Below the pieces are notes generated by a model, which saw only the letters and a list, made by a program, of their open reading frames with translations, was not told where the DNA came from and ran no database searches. A stretch of DNA of 64,000 nucleotides, taken from the NCBI GenBank assembly GCA_036346245.1, contig CM070752.1, positions 11,769,460 to 11,833,459 of the forward strand, read 5' to 3'. Shown piece by piece: positions 36,101 to 47,537 of this stretch. Numbering within the stretch: the stretch's first letter is position 1; each line of letters opens with the position of its first letter. Origin of the DNA: Bonia amplexicaulis (Eukaryota > Streptophyta > Magnoliopsida > Poales > Poaceae). Both the position numbers and the translations under genes were made by a program.

Positions 36101-36289
36101 CCATGATGCTACGTGTGCGTCCTCTCAGCGGGCAGGACTTGACTATAAATTCACTATCACGACTACGCTATTCGGTAACAAGCAGCAATAGTCAGTTCGT
36201 AGTGTTTCAGCACCGGCCATATGGAAGTACTACCCAATGGCAGTACTACCCCTTGCCCGATCAGTATCACAACCAGATTCCATGAGAAA
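33101..36289. other. Upstream region of the ABCI gene and intergenic DNA
   Basis: GC-rich DNA at 33100-34280 holds several overlapping frames of 80-197 codons on both strands with no domain, as expected of chance openness in GC-rich promoter DNA. CGTACGTACG-type alternation occurs at about 34095-34110. From 34280 to 36290 the sequence is AT-rich and featureless apart from a GC-rich patch at 35600-35760. No gene is recognised. Confidence 0.45.
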
Positions 36290-36512
36290 TTGTGTTCAAC
36301 TATTTTTCATGGTATTTAACTTTTAAACATGGTATTTTTTAAAAAACGAAGTTTACTAGTCGATTGTAATATACACTGTAGTGACTTCATTCATATCGGC
36401 CAAAATTACATATAAGTATCTCTCCCTACAAACTTCTCTATAAACAATTGTTATTCATAAGCTAAATTCAAAAGCCAAAACCAAAATTCAATATGAATGG
36501 ACCCATATTTCT
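36290..36512 (-). repeat. Dispersed repeat family A copy (diverged)
   Basis: Minus-orientation motifs TTTAACTTTTAAACATGGTA, GTTTACTAGTCGATTGTAAT, ATCTCTCCCTACAAACTTCT and AGCCAAAACCAAAATTC are in the family order. The ends are eroded. Confidence 0.5.
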
Positions 36513-36599
36513 GCGAACATGACCACGTTTTTCTAAGCTTGCTTGCATACAGAATCCTAAAATCTCCTAAAGCTCTCGAATGTCCATATTTCATTTGTG

Positions 36600-37159
36600 T
36601 TGAACCTCTTGTTGATCTTCTCCCTCCGTCGTTGCTCCGCGATGATGTGGTCTTGCACGTGCCCTAAAGGCACCGCCGCCGCCGAGCCCCCCGCCGCAGC
36701 GGGCGCCGTGATGCCCCTCTCTTCCCGGCCGGCGTATACGCTATAGCAGCCCTAGTGGCGTCCGGCAACGCAACGCCCCCACCACTCTCATCAGTTGGCT
36801 TTGCCGACGTGGCGCTGAAGATCTAGCTCATCGGCATGTTACCGCCGCCACCGCCGGTCCTGGCGAGGGCTGTGTGGGGGGACCACCAGGCACCAGGCGA
36901 ACGTGTCGTGGTCCATAGCGGCGTTGGGGCTGTCGCCGGAGCTCTAGCTGCTAGCCCGGTGGTCGACCTGCACCGTGAGGTCCCGGACGCCAATGGCCGC
37001 GGTGGTCTGGGAGGCACTGCGGAGCGCTTGTAACGAGCGGAAGGAAGCACCCCCACCGTCGCCGCCGCCATCAGTGTATGCGGGAGCGACAGCGGCGACC
37101 GAGGAGTGCTCGTGTAGCGTGTTCATTGCCCACTGCATGAAGAGGTTCAAGTCGTCCAT
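36600..37159 (-). pseudogene. Truncated bHLH transcription factor gene fragment
   Basis: Reading minus from ATG at 37159, the first 20 residues include MDDLNLFMQWAMNTL, then a Gly-rich linker and ASFRSLQALRSASQ. This pattern matches the N-terminus of a group of grass bHLH proteins as I remember them. A stop falls at 36944, then SSGDSPNAAMDHD continues the homology, and further frame changes follow. At 36657-36600 a bHLH basic region is clear: HIIAEQRRREKINKRF, with the E-box contact pattern His-x3-Glu-x3-Arg. Homology ends abruptly after Arg-Phe. The helix-loop-helix is missing, so no working factor can be made. It is probably a relic of a duplicated or transposon-carried gene. Confidence 0.75.
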
Positions 37160-38217
37160 GTCAATCGATTAATCCTTGCTCTCTGCTTGCATGAACAAAT
37201 AGGCTATGAAGATGATAAGAACATTGGATAGAGTGTAGAAAAGGATACCGTCTTTTATTTCTATTGTCTCGTGATTCAAGTTAGTTTAATTCTAGTATGT
37301 TTCATAAGATCTACATTTTTATCGTCATTCATAATTTTTTTATTATATCACTAATTTTGATATGTTTTATACATAGATGATTTATCACTACTTCATACTC
37401 ATGGCACTTTCTATTATCGAGATAGTTGCTTTCTATTTCTCTATTTCTTATTGTTTGTCTCTATTCAATTTATAATTTCTAGATACATTTAAAATTTTAT
37501 AAAAATAAAAAATTAATTTTATATTAATTTAATTTAGATCTATATAAATAGTTCAGACTACGTCCGATTTCATTCCGGACTTTCCCGCTGGATGCAGCAC
37601 GCAGATCACATTCAGGTAGGTCACAGCGATACAGCGTACGTAACAGCACCCGCACTGCATACGTCCAAGACCGCGGAGGACAAGATCCTTTCGACATTGG
37701 CCAACACGCATCACGGCTGTGCCAGGAATCAGGGCCCATCTGATATTCTGATGCCTCAGCGTCTGCGGCAGCGAAACTCCATTGCTATCACGGACGGGCG
37801 CACAGAGGCCAACGACTCGACAAGTCTTTTTGAGACCGACGGAAGCATCTCGACCGCTCGAGAGTCGCGAGACGTCCAAAACACAAAACAAAATTCGAGC
37901 TCAGATGCAAAGACAGAGAATAATACTCCCATCGCCGCTGGGCGAATTTTTGGCATATATAATTATGTTTGCTTTCGTATTTATAAAAATAATAATATAC
38001 AAAACGTATTGATAAAAATAATGTTTTTGTCATCAAGTAGTAGGGTGGCAAGACCGCAAAATTGACGCGTGCAACATACCGTCCCGCCACTAAACAACAG
38101 ATAGCACCAGCGGGCGCAGGGGCCTACCGCCCCATAGGCAGACGGTAGCCGGTTTAATTACCTATCTTAATTTTTTTATGTACTATTTATTTTAATTTTT
38201 AAATATAGAAAATAAGC
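37160..38217. other. Intergenic DNA, nothing recognised
   Basis: AT-rich sequence to 37550, then a GC-moderate block (37550-38100) with overlapping frames of up to 157 codons on both strands and no domain. It may be a transposon remnant; no borders are found. Confidence 0.4.
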
Positions 38218-38475
38218 TAAAAAATTACGAACATTTATATGCAGCCTCTCCACACAATGTACTTGACTATGTAATTGTTTTACATTTTTTTCTACAGTGA
38301 ACGTTGCTAAAAAATTCGTAGAAGTAAAACGTAATGTTCAAAATTTTAAATATACCAAATGAACTCACAAAATTACAAAATGTTACGTGCAGCCTCTCGC
38401 GACAAAGTATTTGACTGTACAATTTTTTTGACAATTTTATCCACTGTGAATATTGCACAAAAATTTGTATAATTA
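38218..38475. repeat. Diverged tandem duplication of about 148 bp
   Basis: Segments around GCAGCCTCTCCACACAATGT (38241) and GCAGCCTCTCGCGACAAAGT (38389) are followed by matching ACTTGACTATGTAATTGTTT and ATTTGACTGTACAATTTTTT stretches. The copies have diverged considerably. No gene is present. Confidence 0.7.
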
Positions 38476-39295
38476 CCAGATGATTAGCAGGCGCGGCGGA
38501 GATGGCTCATTTTATTTTCTTTGTTTTGTTTAATTCGCATTTTGGTTTTCTTTACTTTGCTTAATCCGTATTTGAATATTTGGTTCATATGAAAATTAAG
38601 CACACTCGTGCAGGAACAGGCCATCGAAAGTGTCACTTGCGCCGCATCTGTCTCCCCACGCGTAGTTCACTCCAGCCATTATCGGCGCGTCATTAGCGCG
38701 CACTTCGCTATTGTTCTCGCTATAAATTTCAAGCTGCGCGCACTCATATTCTTGCAGTCTCTTCGCTGACGCTTCCCGCCTTGCAGTCTCTTCGCTCGCA
38801 TTCCTTGCCTGCGTTCGTCCGCTTTCTTTACAGCTGATTAAATATTATTTAGTATTGTTATTAGCAGTCATATTAACAAGTAATTTTTTATCTTATGAAT
38901 TATCTTAGTTAAATATATACGTAATTAGTTACAATTGTTTAGTGCCGATTAAGTATATGTTTTTAATTGTATATTTTTTATATGATTTTATGTTGACTAC
39001 ATTAGACATTAAAATCGTAACTACCAAGTGTAACAATTAATTAAACTGTGATGCGAGAGGAAATATTATATTAGAAACAAAAAAAAAAGAATCTCTAGCA
39101 AACTTTCTGTTGTATCATTACCTTCAGACTGTTCTTTATAGACACAAGTATCACCCATACTTATACTACTCTTTTATGATAGCATATTATGTTATTAAAA
39201 TTGTAATTTTTCGAGCTCACTTACTTTGTAAAAACCACTACAAACAGTTTACGCAAACGAATTTCCAAGCAAAATTTCGAGCAACGAAAAATTAC

Positions 39296-39606
39296 AAAAA
39301 AAATTACACAACGTAGCACGCTACCTTAGAAAGCTCTACAAAAAATTTTATAACTTTTCGCGTCTATTTGCTACTCATAAAAATTCATGAAGCGACGTAC
39401 AATTAATCGGACAATTAAGCTGCTACAGTGGCCAGAGGCTAATGCCTGCCGCAGGCCACTGTGCGATAGGCCTAGCCACTGCAGCTAATTTTCTCAACTA
39501 ATTACACATCGCTCTTAAGATTTTTTACAGGTAGCAAATATGAGTGAAAAATGAAATTTTTTGTAGAGCTCTCTTGAGGCAGTGTGCTAAGTTGTGTAAT
39601 TTTTTA
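39296..39606. mobile_element. Foldback element, about 310-bp imperfect palindrome
   Basis: The left arm runs AAAATTACACAACGTAGCAC, GAAAGCTCTACAAAAAATTT, TATTTGCTACTCATAAAAAT, AATTAAGCTGCTACAGTGGC. The right arm is its complement, ending GTAGAGCTCTCTTGAGG and GTTGTGTAATTTTTT. The centre is GCCTGCCGCAGGCCAC (about 39447-39462). The arms pair over nearly the whole length, so the transcript would form one long hairpin. It is probably a MITE, and small RNA production is possible. Confidence 0.8.
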
Positions 39607-40071
39607 TGACCATTTTCTACCTCTAAAAAAACCTTAAAAGACACATAATTAAACTAGTCATTAGCGACTAACGGAAGACTTAACCACCTGCCACCCAATC
39701 ACCGGGTGGGAAAGCAGCCTGTCGCCTGATGAACTACTTTCTCAAAAATCGGGAGGAGAGGAAAAGCAGACACATGAGACTACCAAACAGAAGTGACAGA
39801 GAAGCTGACATAAAAAAGACGGCCATAATTTTTGCAACTTCCTATTAATTCACACATAATTAATAGCTGGGACTCTTCTGATCAAGCCAACCCTTCTTAC
39901 ACTTCAAATGTAAACATCTCCGATCCCAAATTAGAAGCCCTAATCTCAAAATACCAAAATGCAAATGCTTATAGGCTTGGTCCCTGCCCTGATGACCACA
40001 CCGGCACGGTCACTCGACAAGCGGGCCTCGGGCACGCACGGCCAACGGAGGGAAGCGACAGGACCGATCGA

Positions 40072-41386
40072 TCACGCGGCCGAGGGCGCGGTGACACACT
40101 TGACAGTGCCGGCCGCCGCCAGCGCCTTCTTGGCCGCCGCCTCCACCTCGTCGGTGTAGGCGGTCAGGCCCTTGAAGTCGAGGCTCTCGTCGTTATAGAT
40201 GTCCCACCACTTCTTTACCAGCATCTTGATGTCCTCCCTGTCCATGTTCTCCTCCTTGCCAGTGAACCTCCATGGCTTCGATCCCTGCAACCATGGATAA
40301 ACCCCGATCGATCGATGAGCATACGAGCAAGATCGGCAAATCAGACGAAACTACCACCGTCGGGATGTCAATCCACGTACCGCTGCGCAGTAGTGCACCA
40401 CCTTGACCTTCTCGAGCTGGACGTTCTCGGGATGCCTCCAGAGCATGGCCAGAACAAGGTTGTACGCCAGCGGGATCGGCTTGTACTGCTCCCTGAAGAA
40501 CATGTTCAAGAAATCCTGCAATTTCAAGAAACCGACCTGTAATTAGCTCACATGCCATTTCAGAATCCCAGCTCACCAATACCAAATATTCGCGCGCGTA
40601 TTGCCCGCATAAGCCGTCGTCGACCGCCTCACCTGCTCTGCGAAGGGGGTGGGAGTCGTGAGGCGGAGGGTGTCGAGCAGTGCCTTGGAGGTGGCCATGC
40701 TGGGCTCGTGGACGAACATGCCGGCGTTGAAGTAGAGCGCCGGCGGTGGGCCGAGCTCGGCGGCCGGCCACGCCACTTTGTCGGGGCACTGCTGGCAGTA
40801 GCCGATCTTGTACTGCAGGGTGTGGCTCCACGTCTTCTCACAGAAGCAGTCCATCACCGCGTAGAAGTGCCCCTTGGGCAGCTCGAACAGCTCGTCGATG
40901 TTGTCGAACACCTGGATGTCCGCGTCCAGGTACACCATCCTCTCGTACTCCACAAACTACAAGAAGCGGATCAAAAACATGTTAGCACAACAATTAACAC
41001 GAGCTATGCACGTGCGCAAGAATGGTGGAGTAGTAGTTCTTGGATTGGTCAATTATTACCTCCCAGATGCGGAGCTTGGAATAATTGATGACGTAGTAGG
41101 CCATGGCGAACTGGGTCTGGTTCTCGGGCGGGTACACAGGCTCGATCTCGCGGACGACGCAGCCCTGGGAAATGAGGATGCGGCGGTGGGCCTCCGGCAC
41201 GTCGGGCAGCACGGCCACCACCAGCGGGTAGGCCGAGCCCACCTTGCGCAGGCCCTTGGCCAGCCCGACCACGCCCTTCCAGTAGTCGCCGTCGCCGGCC
41301 AGGAACGTCACGTACGCCCTCGTCGCCGGCTTCACCGCCGCCGCGGCAGCCCTGGCGGTCATCTTGCCGGCCAGCTCCGGAGCCAT
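40072..41386 (-). CDS. GolS: Galactinol synthase (GT8 family)
   Basis: Exons in minus order: 41386-41060, 40956-40633, 40515-40381, 40284-40072. They total 999 nt (332 aa) with GT-AG borders and in-phase joins. The enzyme joins UDP-galactose to myo-inositol, giving galactinol, the first committed step of raffinose-family sugar synthesis in the cytosol. Evidence: the GT8 start TRAYVTFLAGDGDYWKGVVG (23-42), the metal-binding DAD motif at 120-122 (VYLDADIQVFDN), FNAGMFVHEPS, HYCAAGSKPW (258-267) and the family-specific hydrophobic tail APSAA. It closely resembles the rice water-stress-induced wsi76 protein as I recall it. Accumulated galactinol and raffinose protect against drought, cold and heat. 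The 4-exon structure is usual for the family. Confidence 0.96.
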
Positions 41387-41518
41387 CTCGTTAGAAATGC
41401 TTCGGGATTTGGGGCTTAAGAGCGAGCTTTGCTCGGGATTTGGATGCTCGGCTAGTGTGGTTTATGCGCTTGTTTGCTTTGGGATTTTGCTTGGGTTTTT
41501 GGTGGTGGGGTGGCGAGG

Positions 41519-41528
41519 CTATAAATAG
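41519..41528 (-). promoter_or_regulatory. TATA box of galactinol synthase
   Basis: On the minus strand this reads CTATTTATAG, about 135 bases before the start codon. The spacing suits a leader of about 100 bases. Confidence 0.65.
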
Positions 41529-41592
41529 AGAAACGGAGGGCGGAATCGTCCACTGCATCGCGCGGGCGAATTGCCAGGCTCCGCCCCGCGGT

Positions 41593-41598
41593 GTCGGC
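41593..41598 (-). promoter_or_regulatory. DRE/CRT core upstream of galactinol synthase
   Basis: GCCGAC on the minus strand, about 207 bases before the start codon, is the core bound by DREB/CBF factors. This fits the known stress induction of galactinol synthases. A 6-base motif can occur by chance. Confidence 0.45.
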
Positions 41599-41675
41599 TA
41601 GCGGGCGAGGTCTGTGCGATCTGAGGCCTACGCGTGGCGAAAATAGTGGATCGGACGGTGCACGCGCCGTGGACG

Positions 41676-41703
41676 GAAGCTTCTCGCTGGGCGGTTTCGG
41701 GAA
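41676..41703 (-). promoter_or_regulatory. Heat-shock-element-like pairs
   Basis: GAAGCTTC (41676-41683) and TTCGGGAA (41696-41703) each have the GAA/TTC spacing of a heat shock element half pair. They lie 290-320 bases upstream of the galactinol synthase start, a gene class known to be activated by heat shock factors. Only dimeric sites are seen, not full trimers. Confidence 0.4.
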
Positions 41704-43000
41704 TTCGCCCTGGAAGGCGCGAGAACTGCGGAGACTTGTTGACGGTGTTCTTTCCTCATCTCTATGGTCTGGTGGGGCCAGCGAGCTTTTCCTATTGTTT
41801 TTTTTTGTTACACCTCGTTAATTCGGGAAAGAGGCTCTCAACTCCACTGATTGCGCTTATTTGCGTACGTGCCAATCCTTTGCGAGATCTCTCGGATGAT
41901 CGTTGTGTGGGAGGAAATGGCAGTGTATATCTTTAAAAAGAAGAAGAAGAAGGCAATGGACGATCCGTTTCAACCAAAGCATTCTTTCCTTGGTGGATTG
42001 AAATATTTTTTTGTCGTCGGATCAAGGGACACTTTAATCTACGGGGACGTCCCACCTCAGATCCCATTGACATCTGAACTTGAAAATGGGAAACAAATAT
42101 ATACCTGGGATCATGATAATTAAGTAATTTCTGTGATAACACGAAAATAAGTGGGGGTCATCGTATGATCCAGTATGTTCGACGTCAAAATGAAAAAAAA
42201 AATCATCGTGTGATCCATTCCTTCAATTTTCAGATTTCCTGTCCTCCCTTCCTTCTAGTCTTAGGGAGAAACAATGGAAACCTGCACAAACATTTTTCTT
42301 TAGCAGGTTTTTGCTCATGTCCAAGCTATTACAAATTAAGCTCTGGCGATCCCTGGTGCCCCAAAAACGTTTGCTGAGGGTGGATGCTTTGCTGGCGCGT
42401 CTTCGTTCAAGTGAGCTCTCAGAGGAGCTGGTTAAGTTGCTCGCCCAGCCTGTGGTTTGTCTTGTTAAGGATTGGGTTTGTTAATCTCTTTTTTTGGTTG
42501 GTAAGAGTAGTTTTGAACTGTGGCCTTGCTATATGGTGTTGGTTGAGTTAGTCTGTACCTGTAGCAACGGTTCCAGAGTACTTCTATGCTTTGTGCTTGC
42601 CTGGCAGTATTGTAAGCTGGCAGTGCTGTTCTTTTTGGATTATAATTTCTTTTAAATAAATAAATAGGATGGTTTTCATTGTTTTTTTTTGAAACGACTT
42701 ATCGGACAGTCTTTTCGAAACGGCTTATTGGCTTATCGTTATTTGGTTTGTTCTCACAAATGCTCATAATCTACACCAATATAAAAAACACCAGTTTGAT
42801 TAAACCATTTGTCACTCAATCACATTAATACCCTTCTCTCCTGATGGTTAGATCAACATAATCTAATGAATAACATTGTAAGTTGGTCCTGCCATCTGAA
42901 TATCTACACCCTTTATTCAGTTCATTCAACGTCCACGATTGCAAGTTAGTCATGTCAATCCCTTTACCTCGCGCGTTCACCTGCCCGGGCACCATTGGCT
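41700..43000. other. Intergenic DNA upstream of galactinol synthase
   Basis: Beyond the promoter, short frames only. An AT-rich stretch runs to about 42950. No gene is recognised. Confidence 0.45.
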
Positions 43001-43510
43001 CACGCCGCACCCGGCAATCATGCCCCTGCACCACGCTCGTAATCCATCCGCGTCGCCCCAATGCTCCTTTGCTCCCGCCACGCCCCATGCTCCACCGCTT
43101 CGCCCCCACCCCCATGCTCCACCCGCCCGCCCCCCGCCGCCGCTTCTCCTCCTCGCCCCACTGCCTCCTCCCTCCGCTCGCCCGCCCCACGCCATCGTTC
43201 CGCCCCTCCGCTCTTGCTCGCCCCGCCACCGCCTCCTTCCCTCTCGCCTCGCTCGCCCCTCGCTCCACCGCTCCATCCCCTCCCCCTGCTGCCACCCTCC
43301 GCTCCCGCGCCACCCTTGCTTCACCGTACTCTGCACTCCACCCCACTCAGCTCCTACGGCACCGCTCTGCCACACTCCGCCCCCTCCAGTCCATGCCATG
43401 TGTCCCTTCCTCCGACATCCGTGCCCTGCGCCCCCTCCTCCAGTCCGACGACGCCTATCATGCAGTCCACTGCCAACTCCACCCTCCAGCCCAACACCGC
43501 CCGTGACTCA
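43000..43510. other. C-rich, strand-asymmetric low-complexity block
   Basis: The + strand is dominated by C (runs such as CCGCCCGCCCCCCGCCGCCG) with little G. All three + frames are open and Pro/Ser/Ala-rich, and the complementary frames are Gly/Arg-rich. This is a compositional effect, not a supported gene. The block ends abruptly near 43510. Confidence 0.7.
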
Positions 43511-43707
43511 CTACGCCGACACAATACATCCATTCCTCGACTAACACAAGGTTTATGATGTCCTTCCCCATATTCTTGAATTTAGTTGATTGTGAAAAAT
43601 AAGCTCCATGGTCATTATATCATAACACCTTATTGCTTTTAGCATGTAATTATGTGCTATGTAATATTTTCATTTCTTAATGATCGGTGATGTTGAAGCC
43701 TAGACGA

Positions 43708-45125
43708 ACATGGTACTTCGACCACGGCGTCTCAACCACAGCTCTTACTGCAACTCCGGTCGGATCGCTCACACAAAGTAGGTACTACCGGTCTTCGACC
43801 ACGTAGGTCTTCCGAGCACCAACCAATTACTGCAGCTTATGACTACCGACTAGCCACTGTAGCTTACGACTATCGACCAGTTACTGTAGCTACGACTAAC
43901 GACCAATGACTATCGACCGATTCACTATAGCTACGACTAACGACCAATGACTATCGACCGATTCACTGTAGCTACGACCACACATAGATCTGACCAAATA
44001 TATGACTATACACAGACCTGACCAAGTTAACTCCTTATGACTTCGAGTCCTTCGACCATGGCACTTCAACAACGGCTCTTCGACCAAGGCACTTCGACCA
44101 TGACGTCTCGACCATGGATCTTACAACAACTCCAATCGTACCACTGACACAAAGCCGATACTATTAGTCTTCGACCACACAGGTCTTCCGAGCACCAACT
44201 AGGAGCTGCAGCTTACGACTACCGACCAGCTATTGTAGATTATGACTACCTACTAGTTACTACAGCTACAAATATTGACCTGCGACTATCGACCAATTTA
44301 CTGTAGCTACGACCGCACACAGACATGACCAAGTCTATGACGACACATAGATCTGACCAAGTTGAATCCCTACGACTTCGAGTCCTTCGACCACGGAGCC
44401 TTGACCAGACACTTTGACCACGGTGTCTCGACCACAGCTCTTACTGTAACTCTTGTCGTACCACTCACACAAAGTCAGTACTACTGGTCTTCGACCATAC
44501 AGATATTCCTAGCACCAACCAGGTACTGTGGCTTATGACTACTGACCAGTTACTGTAGCTACAAATATCAACTGGTTCACTGTAGTTACGACAACACACA
44601 CAGACCTGACCAAGTCTATCACCACACACAGACCTGACCAAGTTAACTCCTTACGGCATCCAGTCCTTCGACCATGTTACTTCGACCACGGCATCTCGAC
44701 CACAGTGTCTCGACCAAGGCTCTTACTGCAACTCCGGTCGTACTGCTCACACAAAGCCGGTACTACTGGTCTTCGACCACGTAGGTCTTTCGAGCAGCGA
44801 CCAGGTACTATAGCATTACGACTAGTTTGTTGTAGCTTTACGACTAGTTTACTATAGCACGACCACACACACAGATCTGACTAAGTCTATGACCAAACAC
44901 AGACCAGACCAAGTTGACTCCTTACGATGTCAAGTCCTTCGACCAGGGCGTCTCAACCATAGCTCTTACCGCAACTTCGGTCATACTTCTCACAGAAAGC
45001 CGGGACTATAGGTTTTCAACCACAAAGGTCTTCCGAGCACCAACCTAGTATTGTAGCTTATGACTACCGACCAGTTACTGTAGCTATGACTATCGACCGA
45101 TTCAATTACTATAACTATGACAATC
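43708..45125. repeat. Tandem array with TTCGACCAC motif, about 5 long units
   Basis: Long units of decreasing length (about 370 to 240 bp) each begin near TCTCGACCACAGCTCTTACT (about 43731, 44104, 44427, 44706, 44950). Each contains CAAAGCCGGTACTACTGGTC, TTCGACCAC and repeated GACTATCGACCGATTCACTG then TAGCTACGAC. The short motif CGACCA recurs dozens of times. No gene is seen. Confidence 0.9.
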
Positions 45126-45169
45126 AAACAGGTAAGGACGATCTGACCAACATTTGAACGACGGGCAGA

Positions 45170-46420
45170 CCGGCGGTGTCTTTTTTTTTTGAGAATGGAT
45201 ACCAAACATTTGTGTAGAAGTGTTTGAGGATAAGCGTTAGGTGTCATTGAATTTGGAAACTGGAACTAAAGCTAGATAGAGTTTAAATGAAAGGCTAGAG
45301 AGGGCTATTTTCGAGTGAATTAATCGATCAAACCGGCCTTTGGGTGACAATCAGACCAAAGTGAGCTAGGCGGTCTGATTGGTCTTTGATTGACGATTAG
45401 ACCGACACAAGGGAAATTTGGGTGGCAGTCTAACCAACCAGTGGTTGGCGGTTAGACCGGCATTTGCACATTTTGTTGTTGGTGTTTGTTGAGTTGAGTG
45501 TTGAGTCGGTTTAAGGTCGAGAGTAGGTCTAGAGAGCGTTAGCGGTCAACGACAATTGAACGGGACTAGGTGGAGAGTTAAGGTACGTAGGGTCAGGTAA
45601 GTCAGGGTGAGGCTATGTTGCTTAAGCTTGGGCTGTGTTGTGTTGCATGATACATGTGTTTGACTAACATGAGTCAAGTATATGGATGTTATGCTCGAAA
45701 TGGTTGCTTGGTTTTTGGATCTGCAGGTGGGTTGAAGAACGTTAGTGGTCAACGACAATTGACCAGGACTAGGAGAGAGACCTGAGGTATGTGTAGTCGG
45801 GTAAGTTCAGATGAGGCTATGTGGCTCAAGCGGGAAGTACGGAAAAGATAAGAGTCTTGAAGATGCGAGTTGGTGCATGTCATGTGTTAATTAACTTGGA
45901 CCAGTACAGATAGAGACGTCTGGGGGAGACCAGATGCATGAAGACATGATGACAAATTTTGGATGCCATAGACTACATATCAAAACATACAGAGATGCTT
46001 TGATTGGCTTCGGGATGCTTTGAGGATAAGACAAGGTTAACCAGGTCATTGGAGCCAAGTGGAAACGGCGCTTTGAGAAGCCTGTGTATGTAAATGTAAA
46101 ATCTGTTATGTTGTTGAGTTCTTGGGTTAGCCCTTGTGTGAGTGGATAGTCTCCACATGTATGGTTCAGATCTCGGGTTTGGAGATGGAGTGGTTGGCTT
46201 GGCCACCACCATAAGAGGAGAGGAGGGGATGCCTTAGGTGCTAAGACTTTAAGAAGAGTTAGGATTAGGGTTCTTAAAGAGAACTTTTAGAGAGATAATT
46301 TGTGACACTTGTGTGTGAGCATTTTATCACCCTTAAACTTTGTGAATGGCTGTAAACATCCATCTCCAAATATACATGTTGATGTTGCAATAGTCAGCAT
46401 TATGCACTAGAGAGAAGTAG
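45170..46420 (+). mobile_element. Copia-type LTR relic
   Basis: Contains ACTAACATGAGTCAAG, GTTAGTGGTCAACGAC, TGTGTGAGTGGATAGTCTCC and GTTAGGATTAGGGTTCTTA, in the same order as related motifs in the LTR at 23215-24030. GCGGTCTGATTGG and GCGGTTAGACCGGC motifs occur at 45370-45460. Exact ends are not found and no coding region is attached. Confidence 0.5.
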
Positions 46421-47520
46421 AATATAACTATATGGTAGAGTATTACAACTGAACGGGTGGCACCTGAGAATTGTGCTTGCCGTTAAATGTTGAAGTAGAG
46501 AAGTTGTGGTGGCGAGAAGAAATAGAAGACAAGAAGTTTGGTGGGGGCAGCCGACATCTGAGGGAAGATAAGTTTAAGGTAGGTTGTCTATGGTGCATCA
46601 GTGTATGCGTGAGCAAAATACTCTAATATATGATGTAAACTAATAAGATAATTTACCACACATATAATTAACATATTGTTTGAGATTAAATAAAGTTACA
46701 TGTGCATGCATATATTTTGATAAAGAGTAACTAATGGAGAATGAATAGGGGCATGCAGCTACATGATACGTGTATGATAGAGAGTGGTTACGTTTTTAAG
46801 AACATCAATAACCTATTATGTTCAATAATTTTATTCCTTCAAATATCATTATTTTATTACGTTCCTCAAGTTATATTTTCTTTCAAGCTTTTATTGTCAT
46901 TTCTGATATTTATGATGGCTTAAAAATTTAAATAGCCTATAAGATACATAAATATATTCTTAAGTATCTAAGTCATATCATCTGACACTATAAAGTTTTA
47001 AACAAATCTAGCTAATGCGTGAGCCTGCTAACTCCTAAACAAGATGTGATTTTCCAGATCGTTCTCATGGTGAATAATCGAAATTACTCATCACATGTTA
47101 CACGTCAAAAGTGAAAACTAGGCCTGTTTGGGGCTTCAGTGCTTGTTTGTCTGATCAATATTTGGTAGGCTCTAATCTTGGTTTAATCAAAACTTGGAAC
47201 TTGTCAGCCCAATGTGTTTCTTTTGAGAGGATGTCAGGCTGACATGTTGTTCGTCTTACTAGATGCGGAAGCATGGTACCACGCCACGCTAGCTACCATG
47301 TGAATATCGAAGAAAAAGAGTTGCCGCGACATAGAGGTCTATATGTGAAAAACCAAAAGCAAGGACCCGTATGTATTTACGAGGAAAAGGAGGAGATTTT
47401 AAAAAGTAATAAGGACCTACATGTAAAAAATAAGAACCTATACGTACTTAGATAGGGTAGCACACTACATTGCGCTGAATAAAAATACATAGTTTAATGC
47501 GTTCGATCAAGTGAGAAATA
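46420..47520. other. Intergenic DNA, nothing recognised
   Basis: AT-rich sequence with chance frames of about 60 codons. TAGGCCTGTTTGGGGCTTC at 47118 recalls a MITE end, but no partner is seen. Confidence 0.4.
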
Positions 47521-47537
47521 TTAGTCTCTGTAAGTGT

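Noticed and set aside
40552..41419. Plus-strand frames of 178-181 codons
   Set aside because: They are antisense shadows of the galactinol synthase exons, opened by high GC.
42825..43558. Frames of 140-207 codons, Pro/Ser-rich on + and Gly/Arg-rich on -
   Set aside because: All frames are open at once because of extreme C-richness, with no domain or splice signal.
43708..45125. Possible CRISPR-like array
   Set aside because: Repeat units are long, variable and composite, in a plant nuclear context without cas genes. It is a tandem DNA array.
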